NCBI GenBank assembly: GCA_913046365.1 | Contig: CAJWRM010000001.1 | Span: 154,860 to 218,859, forward strand | Length of the DNA stretch: 64,000 bases | Source of the DNA: an uncultured Flavobacteriales bacterium | GTDB lineage: Bacteria; Bacteroidota; Bacteroidia; Flavobacteriales_D; Crocinitomicaceae | Reading direction: 5' to 3' | Shown: piece by piece, positions 1 to 10,100 of the stretch | Layout: every line of letters begins with the position of its first letter | Position numbering within the stretch: the first letter of the stretch is position 1 | The notes under the pieces: model-generated | What the model saw: only the letters and a program-made list of their open reading frames with translations | The model's database searches: none | What the model was told of the DNA's origin: nothing | Program-made: the position numbers and the translations under genes

Positions 1-1073
1 TTTGGATTGGAACAGATTATGGTTTGGCAAAATTCGAAGATGAAACAAACTGGACAATATATAATTCATCGAATAGCCCACTCTGGAATGATAACATCAG
101 AGCACTTAAAAATGATGGGGACTCCCTCTTGTGGGTTGGTACAATTCAAGGTGGTTTGTTTAAATTCAATGGCGCTGAATGGGAAAATTACACGCCAGAA
201 AACTCAGGGATTGGAGATTTCCTTGTTCGTGGAATCGAAATTGACCTGAACGGTCATATATGGATTGCCACCACCGAAGGCCTCTACATGTATGATCGAA
301 ATACGTGGAACTCTTGGACAAGTGATGATGGCCTACTTTCAAATAATATTTCAACTATTTGTACAGGCCCGAATACAAAATATATCGGTACAATAAATGG
401 AGGTGTTTTATATTTCGATGCATCAAACAATTTCGTAAACCACAATATCATCAGTTCAGGTATACCCGACAATTCAACATTAGATATCGAATTAGATTAT
501 GAAGGAAGACCCTGGTTCATTTCTCCTGCTGCTGGCTTAATTGTAGATCAGGGAAATGGAGGTCCTTGGGAATCCTTTAACGCTACCAATTCAACGATGC
601 CGGCAAATAGTCTTCTTTGTCTAACTCATGGAGCACAAGGAGAAATATATATTGGTTCTGAAACCAATGGATTAATTACTAAAACAGAGGACGAATACCT
701 CCAATTAACCTCAGAGAATTCAAATTTAACCGATAACCATATTCTATGCATAATAAAAGGAAATAACCAAGATTTATGGGTAGGAACATTTAACGGGGGT
801 GTCTGTAAAATAAGCAATACCATGAGCCATTTATTTGAGCAGGATAATTTTCAGATAACCCCAAATATAATTAAGCGAGGGCAGCACCTTAATTTCTCGC
901 GAAATATCAAGGCCCAATATGAAATTTATAATCTCCAAGGAAAAAGAATTCAGCAAGGAGACTTAATAGACCAGAATTATTTGGAGATATCAGCTTCTGC
1001 AGGTCCAGGTGTTGTGTTTTTAAAAATAAATCGAAACGGTATTTTAAAGATTGAAAAAGTACTTATACGCTAA
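1..1073 (+). CDS. Two-component-regulator-type propeller protein with T9SS type A sorting tail, 5' partial
   Basis: The reading frame is open from base 3, before the first listed start (an alternative TTG at 24), so the gene enters from the left edge. The visible 350 or so residues contain repeated blades of the WIGT..GL / LWVGT..GGL type, as in Reg_prop seven-bladed propellers of Bacteroidota. The last 70 residues (YEIYNLQGKRI, then a terminal KIEKVLIR) fit a Por_Secre_tail (type A) sorting signal, so the protein is expected to be exported and attached to the cell surface through the T9SS. No histidine-kinase or LytTR output domain is present, so it is a stand-alone secreted propeller rather than a sensor kinase. 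The ligand is unknown. It converges on meaB with a 4-base gap. Confidence 0.85.
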   Translation, partial: WIGTDYGLAKFEDETNWTIYNSSNSPLWNDNIRALKNDGDSLLWVGTIQGGLFKFNGAEWENYTPENSGIGDFLVRGIEIDLNGHIWIATTEGLYMYDRNTWNSWTSDDGLLSNNISTICTGPNTKYIGTINGGVLYFDASNNFVNHNIISSGIPDNSTLDIELDYEGRPWFISPAAGLIVDQGNGGPWESFNATNSTMPANSLLCLTHGAQGEIYIGSETNGLITKTEDEYLQLTSENSNLTDNHILCIIKGNNQDLWVGTFNGGVCKISNTMSHLFEQDNFQITPNIIKRGQHLNFSRNIKAQYEIYNLQGKRIQQGDLIDQNYLEISASAGPGVVFLKINRNGILKIEKVLIR

Positions 1074-1077
1074 GGGC

Positions 1078-2121
1078 TTAGCCCCTTAAAAAACCTTTAT
1101 ACTTTTCAAAAAGCAAATCTACCGCCCTTCCGGGTGAAAGTTTTCCTTTGGTAAGCTCAGTTTCTAAATGAGTCAGGTATTTCTTTAATTCAGGATCTTG
1201 ATCAAATTCATTTAGCATCAAATCAGTTAAGTTTTCTCTTAAAAAACGTGCATTTTGTTGTCTCCGATTTTGAATATAAAAGCCATTGCTGATAATGGAA
1301 TTAAAATAGCTTTGAACTGAATCCCATGTCATATCCAAGCCTATTCCATCAAGGCTGCTTGTGGTCAAAACATTAGTTGTCCAATTACTTTCTTTGGAAG
1401 GAAATAAATGTACTGCATTGGCATAGGCTCTTGCGGCCAACTTAGACGCTTTTTCATTGCCTGAATCCGCCTTTGTAATTAAGATGGTATCGGCAAGCTC
1501 CATGATTCCTCTTTTCATACCCTGCAACTCATCTCCTGCACCCGCCAAAAGAAGCAGAACAAAATAATCTACCATACTATGTACCATTGTTTCGGATTGC
1601 CCTACTCCAACCGTCTCTATAAAAATAACATCAAAGCCCGCCGTTTCACATAACAACATAGCATCTCTTGAGTTGCGCGCTACGCCACCCAAATTACCTG
1701 CAGCGGCAGTTGGACGAATGAAAGCATTTTCTTCTTGAGAAAGTGTATTCATCCTTGTTTTATCGCCAAGAATACTCCCGCCAGTAACATTTGAGGAAGG
1801 ATCAACAGCGAGGACAGCTAGCTTATGACCAGCATCCAATATTTGTGATCCAAAAGCTTCAATAAAAGTACTCTTTCCTACACCTGGAACACCAGTAATG
1901 CCTATTCTCCAAGACTTAGATTTTTCCCGGGAACAAAGCTCTATAAGCTTACTGCTTTCTATTCTAGCCTTTGGATGCGTACTTTCAATTAGTGTGATCG
2001 CAGAACTCAATGCCTGCTTATCTCCTTTAAGGAGCAGCGGGTATAACTCATCGGCCTTGAAAGATTCTAGTCTTTTCTTTCTAGATGAAATCCACTGATC
2101 AATTTTTTTATTTGAAGACAT
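1078..2121 (-). CDS. meaB: MeaB/ArgK-family GTPase, methylmalonyl-CoA mutase chaperone
   Basis: This 347-residue G3E GTPase has Walker A GVPGVGKST at about residues 77-85, followed by the family signature LAVDPSSNVTGGSILGDKTRM and the switch region ETVGVGQSE. The family is known to protect and reload adenosylcobalamin-dependent methylmalonyl-CoA mutase, using GTP hydrolysis to gate cofactor transfer. It follows bshA by 41 bases on the same strand. No mutase subunit is in the window, so the partner must lie elsewhere. The biotin carboxylase and sucC in this window are compatible with the same propionyl-CoA to succinyl-CoA route. Length and motifs are normal for the family. Confidence 0.93.
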   Translation of the reverse strand: MSSNKKIDQWISSRKKRLESFKADELYPLLLKGDKQALSSAITLIESTHPKARIESSKLIELCSREKSKSWRIGITGVPGVGKSTFIEAFGSQILDAGHKLAVLAVDPSSNVTGGSILGDKTRMNTLSQEENAFIRPTAAAGNLGGVARNSRDAMLLCETAGFDVIFIETVGVGQSETMVHSMVDYFVLLLLAGAGDELQGMKRGIMELADTILITKADSGNEKASKLAARAYANAVHLFPSKESNWTTNVLTTSSLDGIGLDMTWDSVQSYFNSIISNGFYIQNRRQQNARFLRENLTDLMLNEFDQDPELKKYLTHLETELTKGKLSPGRAVDLLFEKYKGFLRG

Positions 2122-2162
2122 AAGTTGAAATCTATTCCCTAAGCTATTGATTTTACGATAGC

Positions 2163-3281
2163 TTACTGCTCTACTAATTTAGTATAAATATCCTCATACA
2201 TTGGTAGTACTTTCTCAATAGTAAAAGCTTCTGCTTGTTTCAAAGCATTACTTCTAAAGGTTTCTAAATGTTCGTCTGATAGCATATGAATTAAGTTTTT
2301 TGACATGTCGTTCACATCGCCAACATCTGATAAAAAACCAGAGAACTCATGCTTATTCACCTCTGGTATTCCACCAGAATTACTTGATACGACAGGGACT
2401 CCCATAGACATTGCCTCCAATGCTGCCAAGCCAAAACTTTCTGTTTGTGAGGGTAATAAAAAGGCATCAGAGATTGCAAGTACATCAGAGGTATCTCTAA
2501 TTTTTCCTAGAAAAAGAATATGTTCGCATAATGAAAGCTCTCTACACAACAGCTCACAGCTATATCTTTCAGGTCCATCCCCAACAAATAATAGTTTAGC
2601 AGGGACTGTTTTAATAGCTTCAGCAAAAACCCGAATGACATCCTCCACCCTTTTCACTTTTCTAAAATTGGAGATATGGCTCACTATTTTTTCACCTTGC
2701 GTAGCGTATAAGCTTCTATTTATTTTGCTATCACTTCGTTTTTTGTCCAACGAAATAAAATTCGGAACTACTGTGATTTCATTTTGAACATTAAAATGTT
2801 TCAACGTATCTTCCTTTAAACTTTTAGAAACAGCCGTAACCGCATCAGATTCATTAATACAAAATGTAATTACTGGCTCAAAAGAAGGATCTCGACCGAC
2901 CAAAGTAATATCAGTCCCATGAAGGGTCGTTACATATGGTATTGAAATCCCTTGTGTTTTTAGGATTTGTTTGGCCATGTATGCAGCAGAAGCATGAGGA
3001 ATGGCATAATGAACATGTATCAGATCAAGGTTTTCATATTTTACTACATCGACCATTTTACTTGCTAGCTCCGTTTCATAGGGCTGAAAATCAAACAAGG
3101 GATAATCCGAAACAGAAACCTCATGATAGAATACGTTTTTTGTAAATCCACCAAGGCGCACGGGTTGAGAGTAGGTAATAAAATGAATCTCATGTCCCTT
3201 GTTCGCCAAAGCTTTTCCTAACTCCGTTGCCACAACTCCACTCCCACCAAATGTTGGGTACAATACAATTCCGATTTTCAT
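2163..3281 (-). CDS. bshA: N-acetyl-alpha-D-glucosaminyl L-malate synthase
   Basis: This 372-residue GT4-family glycosyltransferase begins MKIGIVLYPTFGGSGVVATEL, the characteristic start of BshA, and has the GT-B C-terminal donor-binding motif with ESFGLAALEAMSMGVPVV near residues 280-300. BshA joins UDP-GlcNAc and L-malate in the first step of bacillithiol synthesis, in the cytoplasm. Its ATG lies one base after the stop of the upstream outer-membrane-like gene, which implies translational coupling. bshB and bshC are not in the window. Bacillithiol use is common in Flavobacteriia and agrees with the assignment. Confidence 0.93.
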   Translation of the reverse strand: MKIGIVLYPTFGGSGVVATELGKALANKGHEIHFITYSQPVRLGGFTKNVFYHEVSVSDYPLFDFQPYETELASKMVDVVKYENLDLIHVHYAIPHASAAYMAKQILKTQGISIPYVTTLHGTDITLVGRDPSFEPVITFCINESDAVTAVSKSLKEDTLKHFNVQNEITVVPNFISLDKKRSDSKINRSLYATQGEKIVSHISNFRKVKRVEDVIRVFAEAIKTVPAKLLFVGDGPERYSCELLCRELSLCEHILFLGKIRDTSDVLAISDAFLLPSQTESFGLAALEAMSMGVPVVSSNSGGIPEVNKHEFSGFLSDVGDVNDMSKNLIHMLSDEHLETFRSNALKQAEAFTIEKVLPMYEDIYTKLVEQ

Positions 3282-3282
3282 T

Positions 3283-3879
3283 TTATTTCTCTTTTTTTAA
3301 TCCGATAGGGAAAAAGAAGTTGATTCTGTATATTATTGGAAGAATACGTTGTGTTCCTCCCTCAGCATTCTTAATTCTGATTGCATAGTTGGGGCGAAAT
3401 GGACTATTTTCAGCATTGACTACATCATAAAAAATACCCAAGTTAATCCTTACCTTATTATATAATTTTGAGAAGCCACCACCTATAAAAAGAGTTGCTA
3501 TCCATGGTTTAAATTCACCTCCAGTTTGGCTAAAGTTGAAAGGTGTTTTAAGTAATTCAAATTCGACACCTCCAAATAATGCATCCTTGTAACGTGCATG
3601 CGCAAAAAAACCTCCACCGTAAATACTTGCACTAGAAGGAATATCAGTTGCCAGACCGTTATATAAATAATTCCAAGTTCGATGATATCTAAACGAGGGC
3701 CCAACAGCGAAGTTCTCATTTAAAATGGCTGCATACTTAAAGCCTGCTCCCATAGTTCCTCCGTTAGATCCTGCACGGGCGGCAAATATTTCCACACCTA
3801 TTTCAGATCCGTCAAACTCAGTTTGGGCATGCGCTGAAAACAAGCATAAAACAAAAATTAGTTGAAAAAAATTCTTCAT
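3283..3879 (-). CDS. Small outer-membrane beta-barrel-like protein of unknown function
   Basis: The product is 198 residues with a clear signal peptide (about 1-18, ending SAHAQ). The rest alternates polar and hydrophobic residues with many aromatics and glycines and ends in an aromatic strand (RINFFFPIGLKKEK), as expected for an outer-membrane barrel. I do not recognise a specific family. It is the first gene of a likely transcript with bshA (1 base apart) and meaB. Nothing in the sequence links it functionally to bacillithiol; the arrangement may be positional only. Confidence 0.75.
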   Translation of the reverse strand: MKNFFQLIFVLCLFSAHAQTEFDGSEIGVEIFAARAGSNGGTMGAGFKYAAILNENFAVGPSFRYHRTWNYLYNGLATDIPSSASIYGGGFFAHARYKDALFGGVEFELLKTPFNFSQTGGEFKPWIATLFIGGGFSKLYNKVRINLGIFYDVVNAENSPFRPNYAIRIKNAEGGTQRILPIIYRINFFFPIGLKKEK

Positions 3880-3917
3880 TGTTAAATAGTTTTTACAAAG
3901 ATACGATGTTTTGGGCC

Positions 3918-3945
3918 TTTGGAATTATAACCCTTATTATCTTTG
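3918..3945 (+). promoter_or_regulatory. Bacteroidota-type promoter candidate for folD
   Basis: A perfect -7 box TATCTTTG (TAnnTTTG) lies at 3938-3945 and a TTTGG at 3918-3922 could be the -33 element. The 16-base gap is slightly shorter than usual. The folD ATG follows at 3959. Confidence 0.5.
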
Positions 3946-3958
3946 TTAAAAATACACT

Positions 3959-4837
3959 ATGCAGCGCTTAAACGGAAAAGAAACCGCAAAACAAATTAGA
4001 ACTGAACTAAAAGATAAAGTTTCTTTAAGAAAAGAAATGGGTCAGAAAACACCACATTTGGCTGCTGTTTTGGTAGGAAATGACGGCGGTTCCTTGTCTT
4101 ATGTTACCGCAAAAGTTGAAGCATGCGAGGAAATTGGGTTTGAAAGTACCTTAATTCGATTTGAAGATACCATATCAGAAGATACTCTATTGGCGAAGGT
4201 TCGTGAACTTAATGATGACGAGACTATAGATGGCTTCATCGTTCAGCTGCCCCTGCCTAATCACATCAATGAAACGAAAATAACCGATACCATCAGTCCA
4301 AATAAAGATGTTGATGGCTTCCACCCTATGAATTTGGGAAATATGATGCTAAACCTGCCGGGTTTTCTTCCTGCGACACCTGCAGGGATAATGGAACTGA
4401 TGCGCCGCTACGACATTGAAACCTCAGGGAAGCACTGTGTCATCATTGGCAGAAGTAATATTGTTGGCACACCGCTAAGTATGATGCTCAGTAGAAATTC
4501 CAACCCAGGTAATTGCACAGTCACACTGGCGCACTCGAGAACAAGGAATCTAAAAGATATCTGCCTCCAGGCTGATATATTAATTGCTGCTATTGGTAAA
4601 CCTAATTTTGTCTCTGCAGATATGGTGAAAGATAATGCAGTCATTATCGACGTGGGCACTACACGCGTAGAGGATGCGACTAGAGAGAGAGGTTGGCGAC
4701 TTGTCGGAGATGTGAATTTCAGAGAGGTTTCGCCCAAAGCAAGCTTTATCACACCTGTTCCAGGAGGTGTTGGACCCATGACCATAGCATCTTTAATGAT
4801 GAATACCCTAAAAGCGATGGAGCTAAATGGAAAATAA
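3959..4837 (+). CDS. folD: Bifunctional methylenetetrahydrofolate dehydrogenase / methenyltetrahydrofolate cyclohydrolase
   Basis: The 292-residue protein carries the FolD signatures: the substrate-site pattern GGSLSYVTAKVEACEEIGF with Ser/Tyr/Lys in register, QLPLPNHI, the NADP-binding loop GRSNIVGTP and the C-terminal PVPGGVGPMTIASLM. It interconverts 5,10-methylene-THF and 10-formyl-THF in cytoplasmic one-carbon metabolism. The usual PCTPxG motif reads PATPAG, a tolerated substitution. A Bacteroidota promoter box lies just upstream. The last 11 bases overlap the start of the next gene, so the two are probably co-translated. Confidence 0.96.
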   Translation: MQRLNGKETAKQIRTELKDKVSLRKEMGQKTPHLAAVLVGNDGGSLSYVTAKVEACEEIGFESTLIRFEDTISEDTLLAKVRELNDDETIDGFIVQLPLPNHINETKITDTISPNKDVDGFHPMNLGNMMLNLPGFLPATPAGIMELMRRYDIETSGKHCVIIGRSNIVGTPLSMMLSRNSNPGNCTVTLAHSRTRNLKDICLQADILIAAIGKPNFVSADMVKDNAVIIDVGTTRVEDATRERGWRLVGDVNFREVSPKASFITPVPGGVGPMTIASLMMNTLKAMELNGK

Positions 4838-5042
4838 CACGACCTTTAAAATCAATGGTGAATACATTGAACTACTTGCACTTCTAAAAGCGCTTGGTAT
4901 TGCACAAACGGGAGGTCATGCAAAAATGATTGTTGATTCGGAGGAAGTAATTCGGAATGGTGAAATAGAGCTAAGACGCAGAGCGAAATGCGTGAAAGAC
5001 GATCTCATTGTAGTTGGTAACCAAAAAATACAACTCACTTAG
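4827..5042 (+). CDS. Small S4-domain RNA-binding protein (YbcJ-like)
   Basis: This 71-residue protein is essentially one S4 fold: LLKALGIAQTGGHAKMIVDSEEV followed by a basic ELRRRAKC loop and a beta hairpin DDLIVVGNQKIQL. YbcJ/YaaA-type S4 proteins are single-domain RNA binders, and their precise targets are mostly unknown. The ATG lies inside the last codons of folD (11-base overlap), so expression is probably coupled to folD. A cytoplasmic RNA-binding role is inferred from the fold only. Confidence 0.88.
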   Translation: MENNTTFKINGEYIELLALLKALGIAQTGGHAKMIVDSEEVIRNGEIELRRRAKCVKDDLIVVGNQKIQLT

Positions 5043-5079
5043 GAACACTGAAGTTCATTGCATATAACTATAAAGCAGA

Positions 5080-5979
5080 TTAATTGATTTGCTCTGGTTG
5101 TCGGGAAGATTCTGTTGCCTGATAGATTCTTAAAACCAAAAGACCAAAAGTAACACTGGAAATAATCAATGCAATATTAGTCAGTCCGTCAGTTGCAAAC
5201 GACAATCTAATCAAGATGGTACAGATTACAAAACCAGTATTTCGTATCAGCTGACTGTATCGTTCTGTGTACTGAAAGGACAGAAGCAATATGAAAACAT
5301 CAGCCAAAATCAAAATGGTAAAAAATTCATTGTAGAATATTGAATTCAAATGAAAGGACGAGGTAATTGACGCTCCAGAAAACTGTGTCTCAAGCCATGC
5401 TATTAGAGTGTATAAGCTCGTAAAAACCAAGACAGGGAGTAAAATTAAACTTATTGCACGTTTAGAATTCACAAAACGTTGGAGACGGTCAGATAGTTTT
5501 CCCTTGACAAGCTTTTCACGACTTTTATTGAATAAGTAAATGAGGAAAAATAAAATTAAAATTCCTATTAAATCATAAATAAGCTGAAGGTTTTCAGGTG
5601 CTGTAGACCATGAGGCCATTAAGTCGATGTGTGGTATCTCTCCGAAAATTCGCCTAATTACAATCAATGATATAATTTCAAATTGCTTCGAAACAGATGT
5701 TGTAAAAGAACGGGGAAGGAAGTGAATTAGAAGATAAATCTCATAAATCAAAATAATAGAAAATGGTGTATAAATTGCCGAAATGGGGTCTGCGAGAAGA
5801 ATATTGTCCATTCTAGAATGGAAAATATCATAGTTCTTACCTAAGATGAGTAAAAGGTGAATTATAAATCCAACAACTGAAACATTGATCGTAATACGCT
5901 CAATTGTTTTTCGATTGTTTTCAGAAAAAACGCGAAAAAATAATTTTTCCACCCGAGGCTGCCATCCCTTTTGTTCCAT
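5080..5979 (-). CDS. Conserved multi-pass membrane protein, function unknown
   Basis: The ORF track starts at a GTG at 5997, but an in-frame ATG at 5977-5979 (MEQKGWQPRV) is the more natural start and gives 299 residues. There are about seven to eight hydrophobic segments, beginning near residue 28 (VSVVGFIIHLLLIL) and ending near the C terminus (LIISSVTFGLLVL). The long central loop contains charged residues and the repeated hydrophobic pair ILILFFLIYLF / LILLPVLVF. It is rich in Ile and Leu, and I see no ion-channel selectivity filter or transporter motif. It runs alone, convergent with the S4 gene and upstream of nothing obvious on its strand. Confidence 0.75.
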   Translation of the reverse strand: MEQKGWQPRVEKLFFRVFSENNRKTIERITINVSVVGFIIHLLLILGKNYDIFHSRMDNILLADPISAIYTPFSIILIYEIYLLIHFLPRSFTTSVSKQFEIISLIVIRRIFGEIPHIDLMASWSTAPENLQLIYDLIGILILFFLIYLFNKSREKLVKGKLSDRLQRFVNSKRAISLILLPVLVFTSLYTLIAWLETQFSGASITSSFHLNSIFYNEFFTILILADVFILLLSFQYTERYSQLIRNTGFVICTILIRLSFATDGLTNIALIISSVTFGLLVLRIYQATESSRQPEQIN

Positions 5980-6050
5980 GATTGGTAAACAACTCACAAG
6001 TATAAATGTTGTGATTGAGATGTATTATCCAGAAGAATTTGAGCCTATCT

Positions 6051-7130
6051 TTACTTCAGATATCTGAAATCTTGGCCAGCTTTGATGGACTTTACGGTTT
6101 CCAAAATCATACGAATACTATTTTCTACATCGTCTTTGTGAACCATTTCAACTGTTGTATGCATATACCGTAATGGTAAAGATATTAGTGCACTTGTAAC
6201 ACCATCATTCGAATAGGCAAATGCGTCTGTATCTGTTCCTGTTGAACGAGAAACAACAGCCCTTTGGAAAGGTATTTTATTTTTCTCTGCCGTTTTGAAT
6301 ATTTGCTTTAAGAAGTTGTTTTGTACCGCTGGTCCATATGTTAGGACAGGACCCTCACCTGATTTCAAATCTCCGTTTTCAATTTTACTCACCATTGGCG
6401 TATTGGTATCATGGCAGACGTCTGTCACCAAAGCAACATCAGGCTTAATACGCTCAGCAATCATTTGGGCTCCGCGCAATCCGATTTCTTCTTGTACAGA
6501 ATTAACAACGTACAATGTAAATGGCAATTTGGTCTTTGATTCTTTTAGTAAACGAGCTACTTCGGCAATCATAAAACCACCCATCCTATTGTCTAAAGCA
6601 CGTCCTACATATTTATTTTTATTCAGAATCATGAATTCGTCTTCGAAGGTGGCAACACAACCAACATGAATCCCTAAAGCCTCAACCTCATCCTTAGTAG
6701 TACAACCACAATCTAAAAAGATGTTCTTCATACTCGGGGTTTCTTCTTTACCCTTTCTCATGTGTATGGCTGGCCACCCAAATACGGCCTTCACAGGGCC
6801 TTTTTCAGTATGAATATTTACCCGCTTTGAAGGCGCTATCATATGATCCGATCCACCATTGCGCATCAAATAAATAAAACCATCCTTGGTAATGTAATGT
6901 ACAAACCATGATATTTCATCTGCATGCGCCTCAATAACAACTTTATATTTCTTTCCCGGATTTATGATTCCAGCAACACTACCATAATTATCAGTTATAT
7001 ATTCATCCACGTAAGGTTTCATATATTCCAACCAAAGCTTTTGGCCTTCAGATTCAAATCCTGTAGGACTTGGATTGTTTAAATATTTCTCGAGAAAATT
7101 TTCTGATTTCTTTGTAATTATCTTTTTCAT
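6051..7130 (-). CDS. M42-family glutamyl aminopeptidase / tetrahedral aminopeptidase
   Basis: The 359-residue enzyme has the M42 metal ligands in typical context: EAHADEISWFV (His/Asp), ALDNRMGG (bridging Asp), VQEEIGLRGA (catalytic Glu and metal Glu), VTDVCHD and a late His in RYMHTTVEM. M42 peptidases form large dodecameric shells that trim short peptides in the cytoplasm. No signal peptide is present. It starts one base before the stop of the following minus-strand T9SS gene (7132), so the two lie head to tail without a spacer. Confidence 0.92.
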   Translation of the reverse strand: MKKIITKKSENFLEKYLNNPSPTGFESEGQKLWLEYMKPYVDEYITDNYGSVAGIINPGKKYKVVIEAHADEISWFVHYITKDGFIYLMRNGGSDHMIAPSKRVNIHTEKGPVKAVFGWPAIHMRKGKEETPSMKNIFLDCGCTTKDEVEALGIHVGCVATFEDEFMILNKNKYVGRALDNRMGGFMIAEVARLLKESKTKLPFTLYVVNSVQEEIGLRGAQMIAERIKPDVALVTDVCHDTNTPMVSKIENGDLKSGEGPVLTYGPAVQNNFLKQIFKTAEKNKIPFQRAVVSRSTGTDTDAFAYSNDGVTSALISLPLRYMHTTVEMVHKDDVENSIRMILETVKSIKAGQDFRYLK

Positions 7131-7131
7131 T

Positions 7132-10100
7132 CTACCTCATTAAAGTTACGTTTCCTTTCACTATTGATGTCAATCCACCGACACAAGTAACATCTAGATA
7201 AAAATCATAGACATCAGGTTGTAACAACTGATTTCTAAACATCCCATCCCAACCAACAGAAACATCATTGGATTCAAATACCATCTCTCCCCAACGATTG
7301 AAAACTCTAAATATTACTTTTTCAATATATAATCCACGAACATACAAAACATCATTATAATTATCACCATTTGGTGAAAAAGCGTTTGGCACAAATACAT
7401 AAGGATCCTCACAGATAATCTCATAGACTTTTATTTCAACAGTGTCATCACGTGTACATATTCCATCTGAAACGGACAGCGTATAAATAATATCTTCATT
7501 AATAACAGCATTTGTTTGTTGATTTGTCGGAGCACTTAGACCATCTACAGGGCTCCATTGATAAAATGGCAAACCAGAAGGCGAACCAAATAGTGTGACG
7601 GTGGCACCTTCAGGCACAGCGTATTCTGAGGAACTTGCAATCACCAAAGTAGAATCAATATCAGTCACATTAATAAATATAGAATCTTCCACAATACAGT
7701 TTTCTGGGGATGTTGCAGTGACATAAACATACTGAGATGTTAAAGGTTGTACCTGAATCAATTCTTGATTATCCGAGGTGATAATAGAATCAGGTTGCCA
7801 AACATAGTTAAAACCAATTGCCGGTGTTAAATTCTCCACAGCAACCTCTGAAAAATCATAGAGACAGATAGAATCCTCAGCAATAAGTGCAATTTCTGGA
7901 TTAATGAATTCTACAAAAACACTGTCAACAAGCGAACACTCAGAATTACCCAGCTGGATATAGTAGGTACCAGAGGCTGAAACAACAATTGAAGAATCAC
8001 CTGATGGGTTAATTAAATCTGAAAAATCCGGACTAGAAGACCATTCATAGGTTGAGGCCGTTCCATTTGAATTTGCCGAAAGTACAACATTTCCCTCACA
8101 CAAAGAAACAGAGTCCAAACCCGAAACTGTAATATTAGGCAGTATGGTTATTGTAGCAAAAGTAGTATCCGATGCAGGACATAATGAATCGAATATATAT
8201 AGGCTCACTGTATAAATACCTGGCGCTGTATATAGGATTTCTGGATCAAAGTTGACAGAATCAACTTCTCCATTTCCAAAATCCCAAAGAAAATAATCAG
8301 TCTGAATGGACTCATTAAAGAAAGAAGCGCTCAAAGGAGCACAGCCTACAGAATCTAGAATGCTAAATTGAGCCTCCGGTGAGGCGTCAAATAATACCTG
8401 TACGGTGTCTTCTGCGGAGCAGAAGCCATTATCAGCCATAATATAATATGTCCCATCTGCAGAAACAGTAACTGTAGAATCTGAGGGGCTATTTAATGGA
8501 TTAGTAAAATCAGCATTAGCAGACCAAATAAATTGATTGGCAGTACCCAGTGAATTAGCAACCAAGTCAAATGGCACATTGTCACAGACGCTCATTTGAT
8601 TGGGAACATCAAGCAAAACAGAATCAACCACAATAACGGTAATTTGAGCAGTATCTGTTAGTTGACATACACTATCTGTAACAAAAAGATTAACCTCATA
8701 TATTCCTGCCTCTGTATATGTAATTACTGGATTAAATGTTGTTGAGTCTAGTGCGCCATCTCCAAAATCCCATAAGTACGTATCGCTGTCTGAAGAAATA
8801 TTTTCAAAGTTTACTGTAAAATCATTACAGCCAGTTGTTTGATCAACCGTAAAGTCAGCTACGGGTAAAATACCTGAATCAAACTTAAAAATAAGGTTGT
8901 TACAATTCGTACTATTATTGCTTGCTGACCAAGCACCTGGAGTTGTTGGAAAATCACTATTACCACCGCAGCCGCCACAAACAGACTGATAGACAATACC
9001 ATTTTTATCAAAGCGAGAAGTTCCTCCATCGACATGCTCTCGAGCAACAGTACCTCCCAAGTAAGAACCGTAGAGAATATCAGAAAAATCAGCAAACATG
9101 ACCATTAAATAAAAATCAAACCCATTTGGGGGGTCTGACTGAAAGGCATCTGGTGTTATAGGCATTCCAGTTAAAGGTGTGGCCTGAAGTAAATCAGCTC
9201 CCCAAGCGGAGACGTATATATTCCCGCAATTATCCACTAAAAATGCTGTAGGTGAAATATGAATATTGGGATCTCCATTTCCAAAACGAGTCGAAGCAAT
9301 ATTCGTTGTTAAATTGGAATCCAATTTCATTATAAAATTACTACTTGCACCATTTGAAAATGCTGCGTTATTGACTGGGAATGTACCTCCAACGGATTGT
9401 CCCAAAAGAAAAATACTATTCACCCGGTCAATTTCCACAAAGAAAACCTGGTCGTACTGACCCATACCGATATAACTCGCATTCGTAATTGAGGTACCTG
9501 AAGGAGGAGTCTTTACGACAAAACCATCTGTTTCACCACCTCCATACGTATTTTGATACCCTAGACCCATGCCAGGTAAATTAGAAGATTTAGTACCTCC
9601 AGCGAAGATAAGATTGTCTGATTCATCTACCTTTACAGAGTAACAAGCATCATTTTCAGTTCCACCATAATAGGTGGAAAACAAGAGCTGAGAGAAATCA
9701 GCAGAAAGCTTGAAAACAGTACCATCTTGTGCACCTCCATTTGAATTCTGAATGGCATTAACTACTGGGAAATCAATAGAATGTGTGCATGAAGCAACAA
9801 TTACATTATTTGCATCATCCAGCATAATTTCGCCTCTAAAATTATCCCCATAATTACTCGTCAATTCCGAAAAAGCACCAAAATTCGCAGCATTATAGTT
9901 TACCCCATCATTACCAGAACCTCCGACATAAGTTGAACCCATCAAACTTGTACCATCGGCACTAAGCTTTGACACATATAAATCAATGCCGAATGCGGAA
10001 TGATTGACACCTGTACTTCCAAAGTTATAGCCTACATCACCTCCATTATGAATAGTATTATAGGCACCGGGGCTAACGGGAAAATCAGGACTAGATGTCG

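Noticed and set aside
166-823. Several overlapping minus-strand ORFs within the propeller gene
   Set aside because: They are antisense shadows with no start context, domain or codon pattern of their own. The same holds for most other short track entries across the window.
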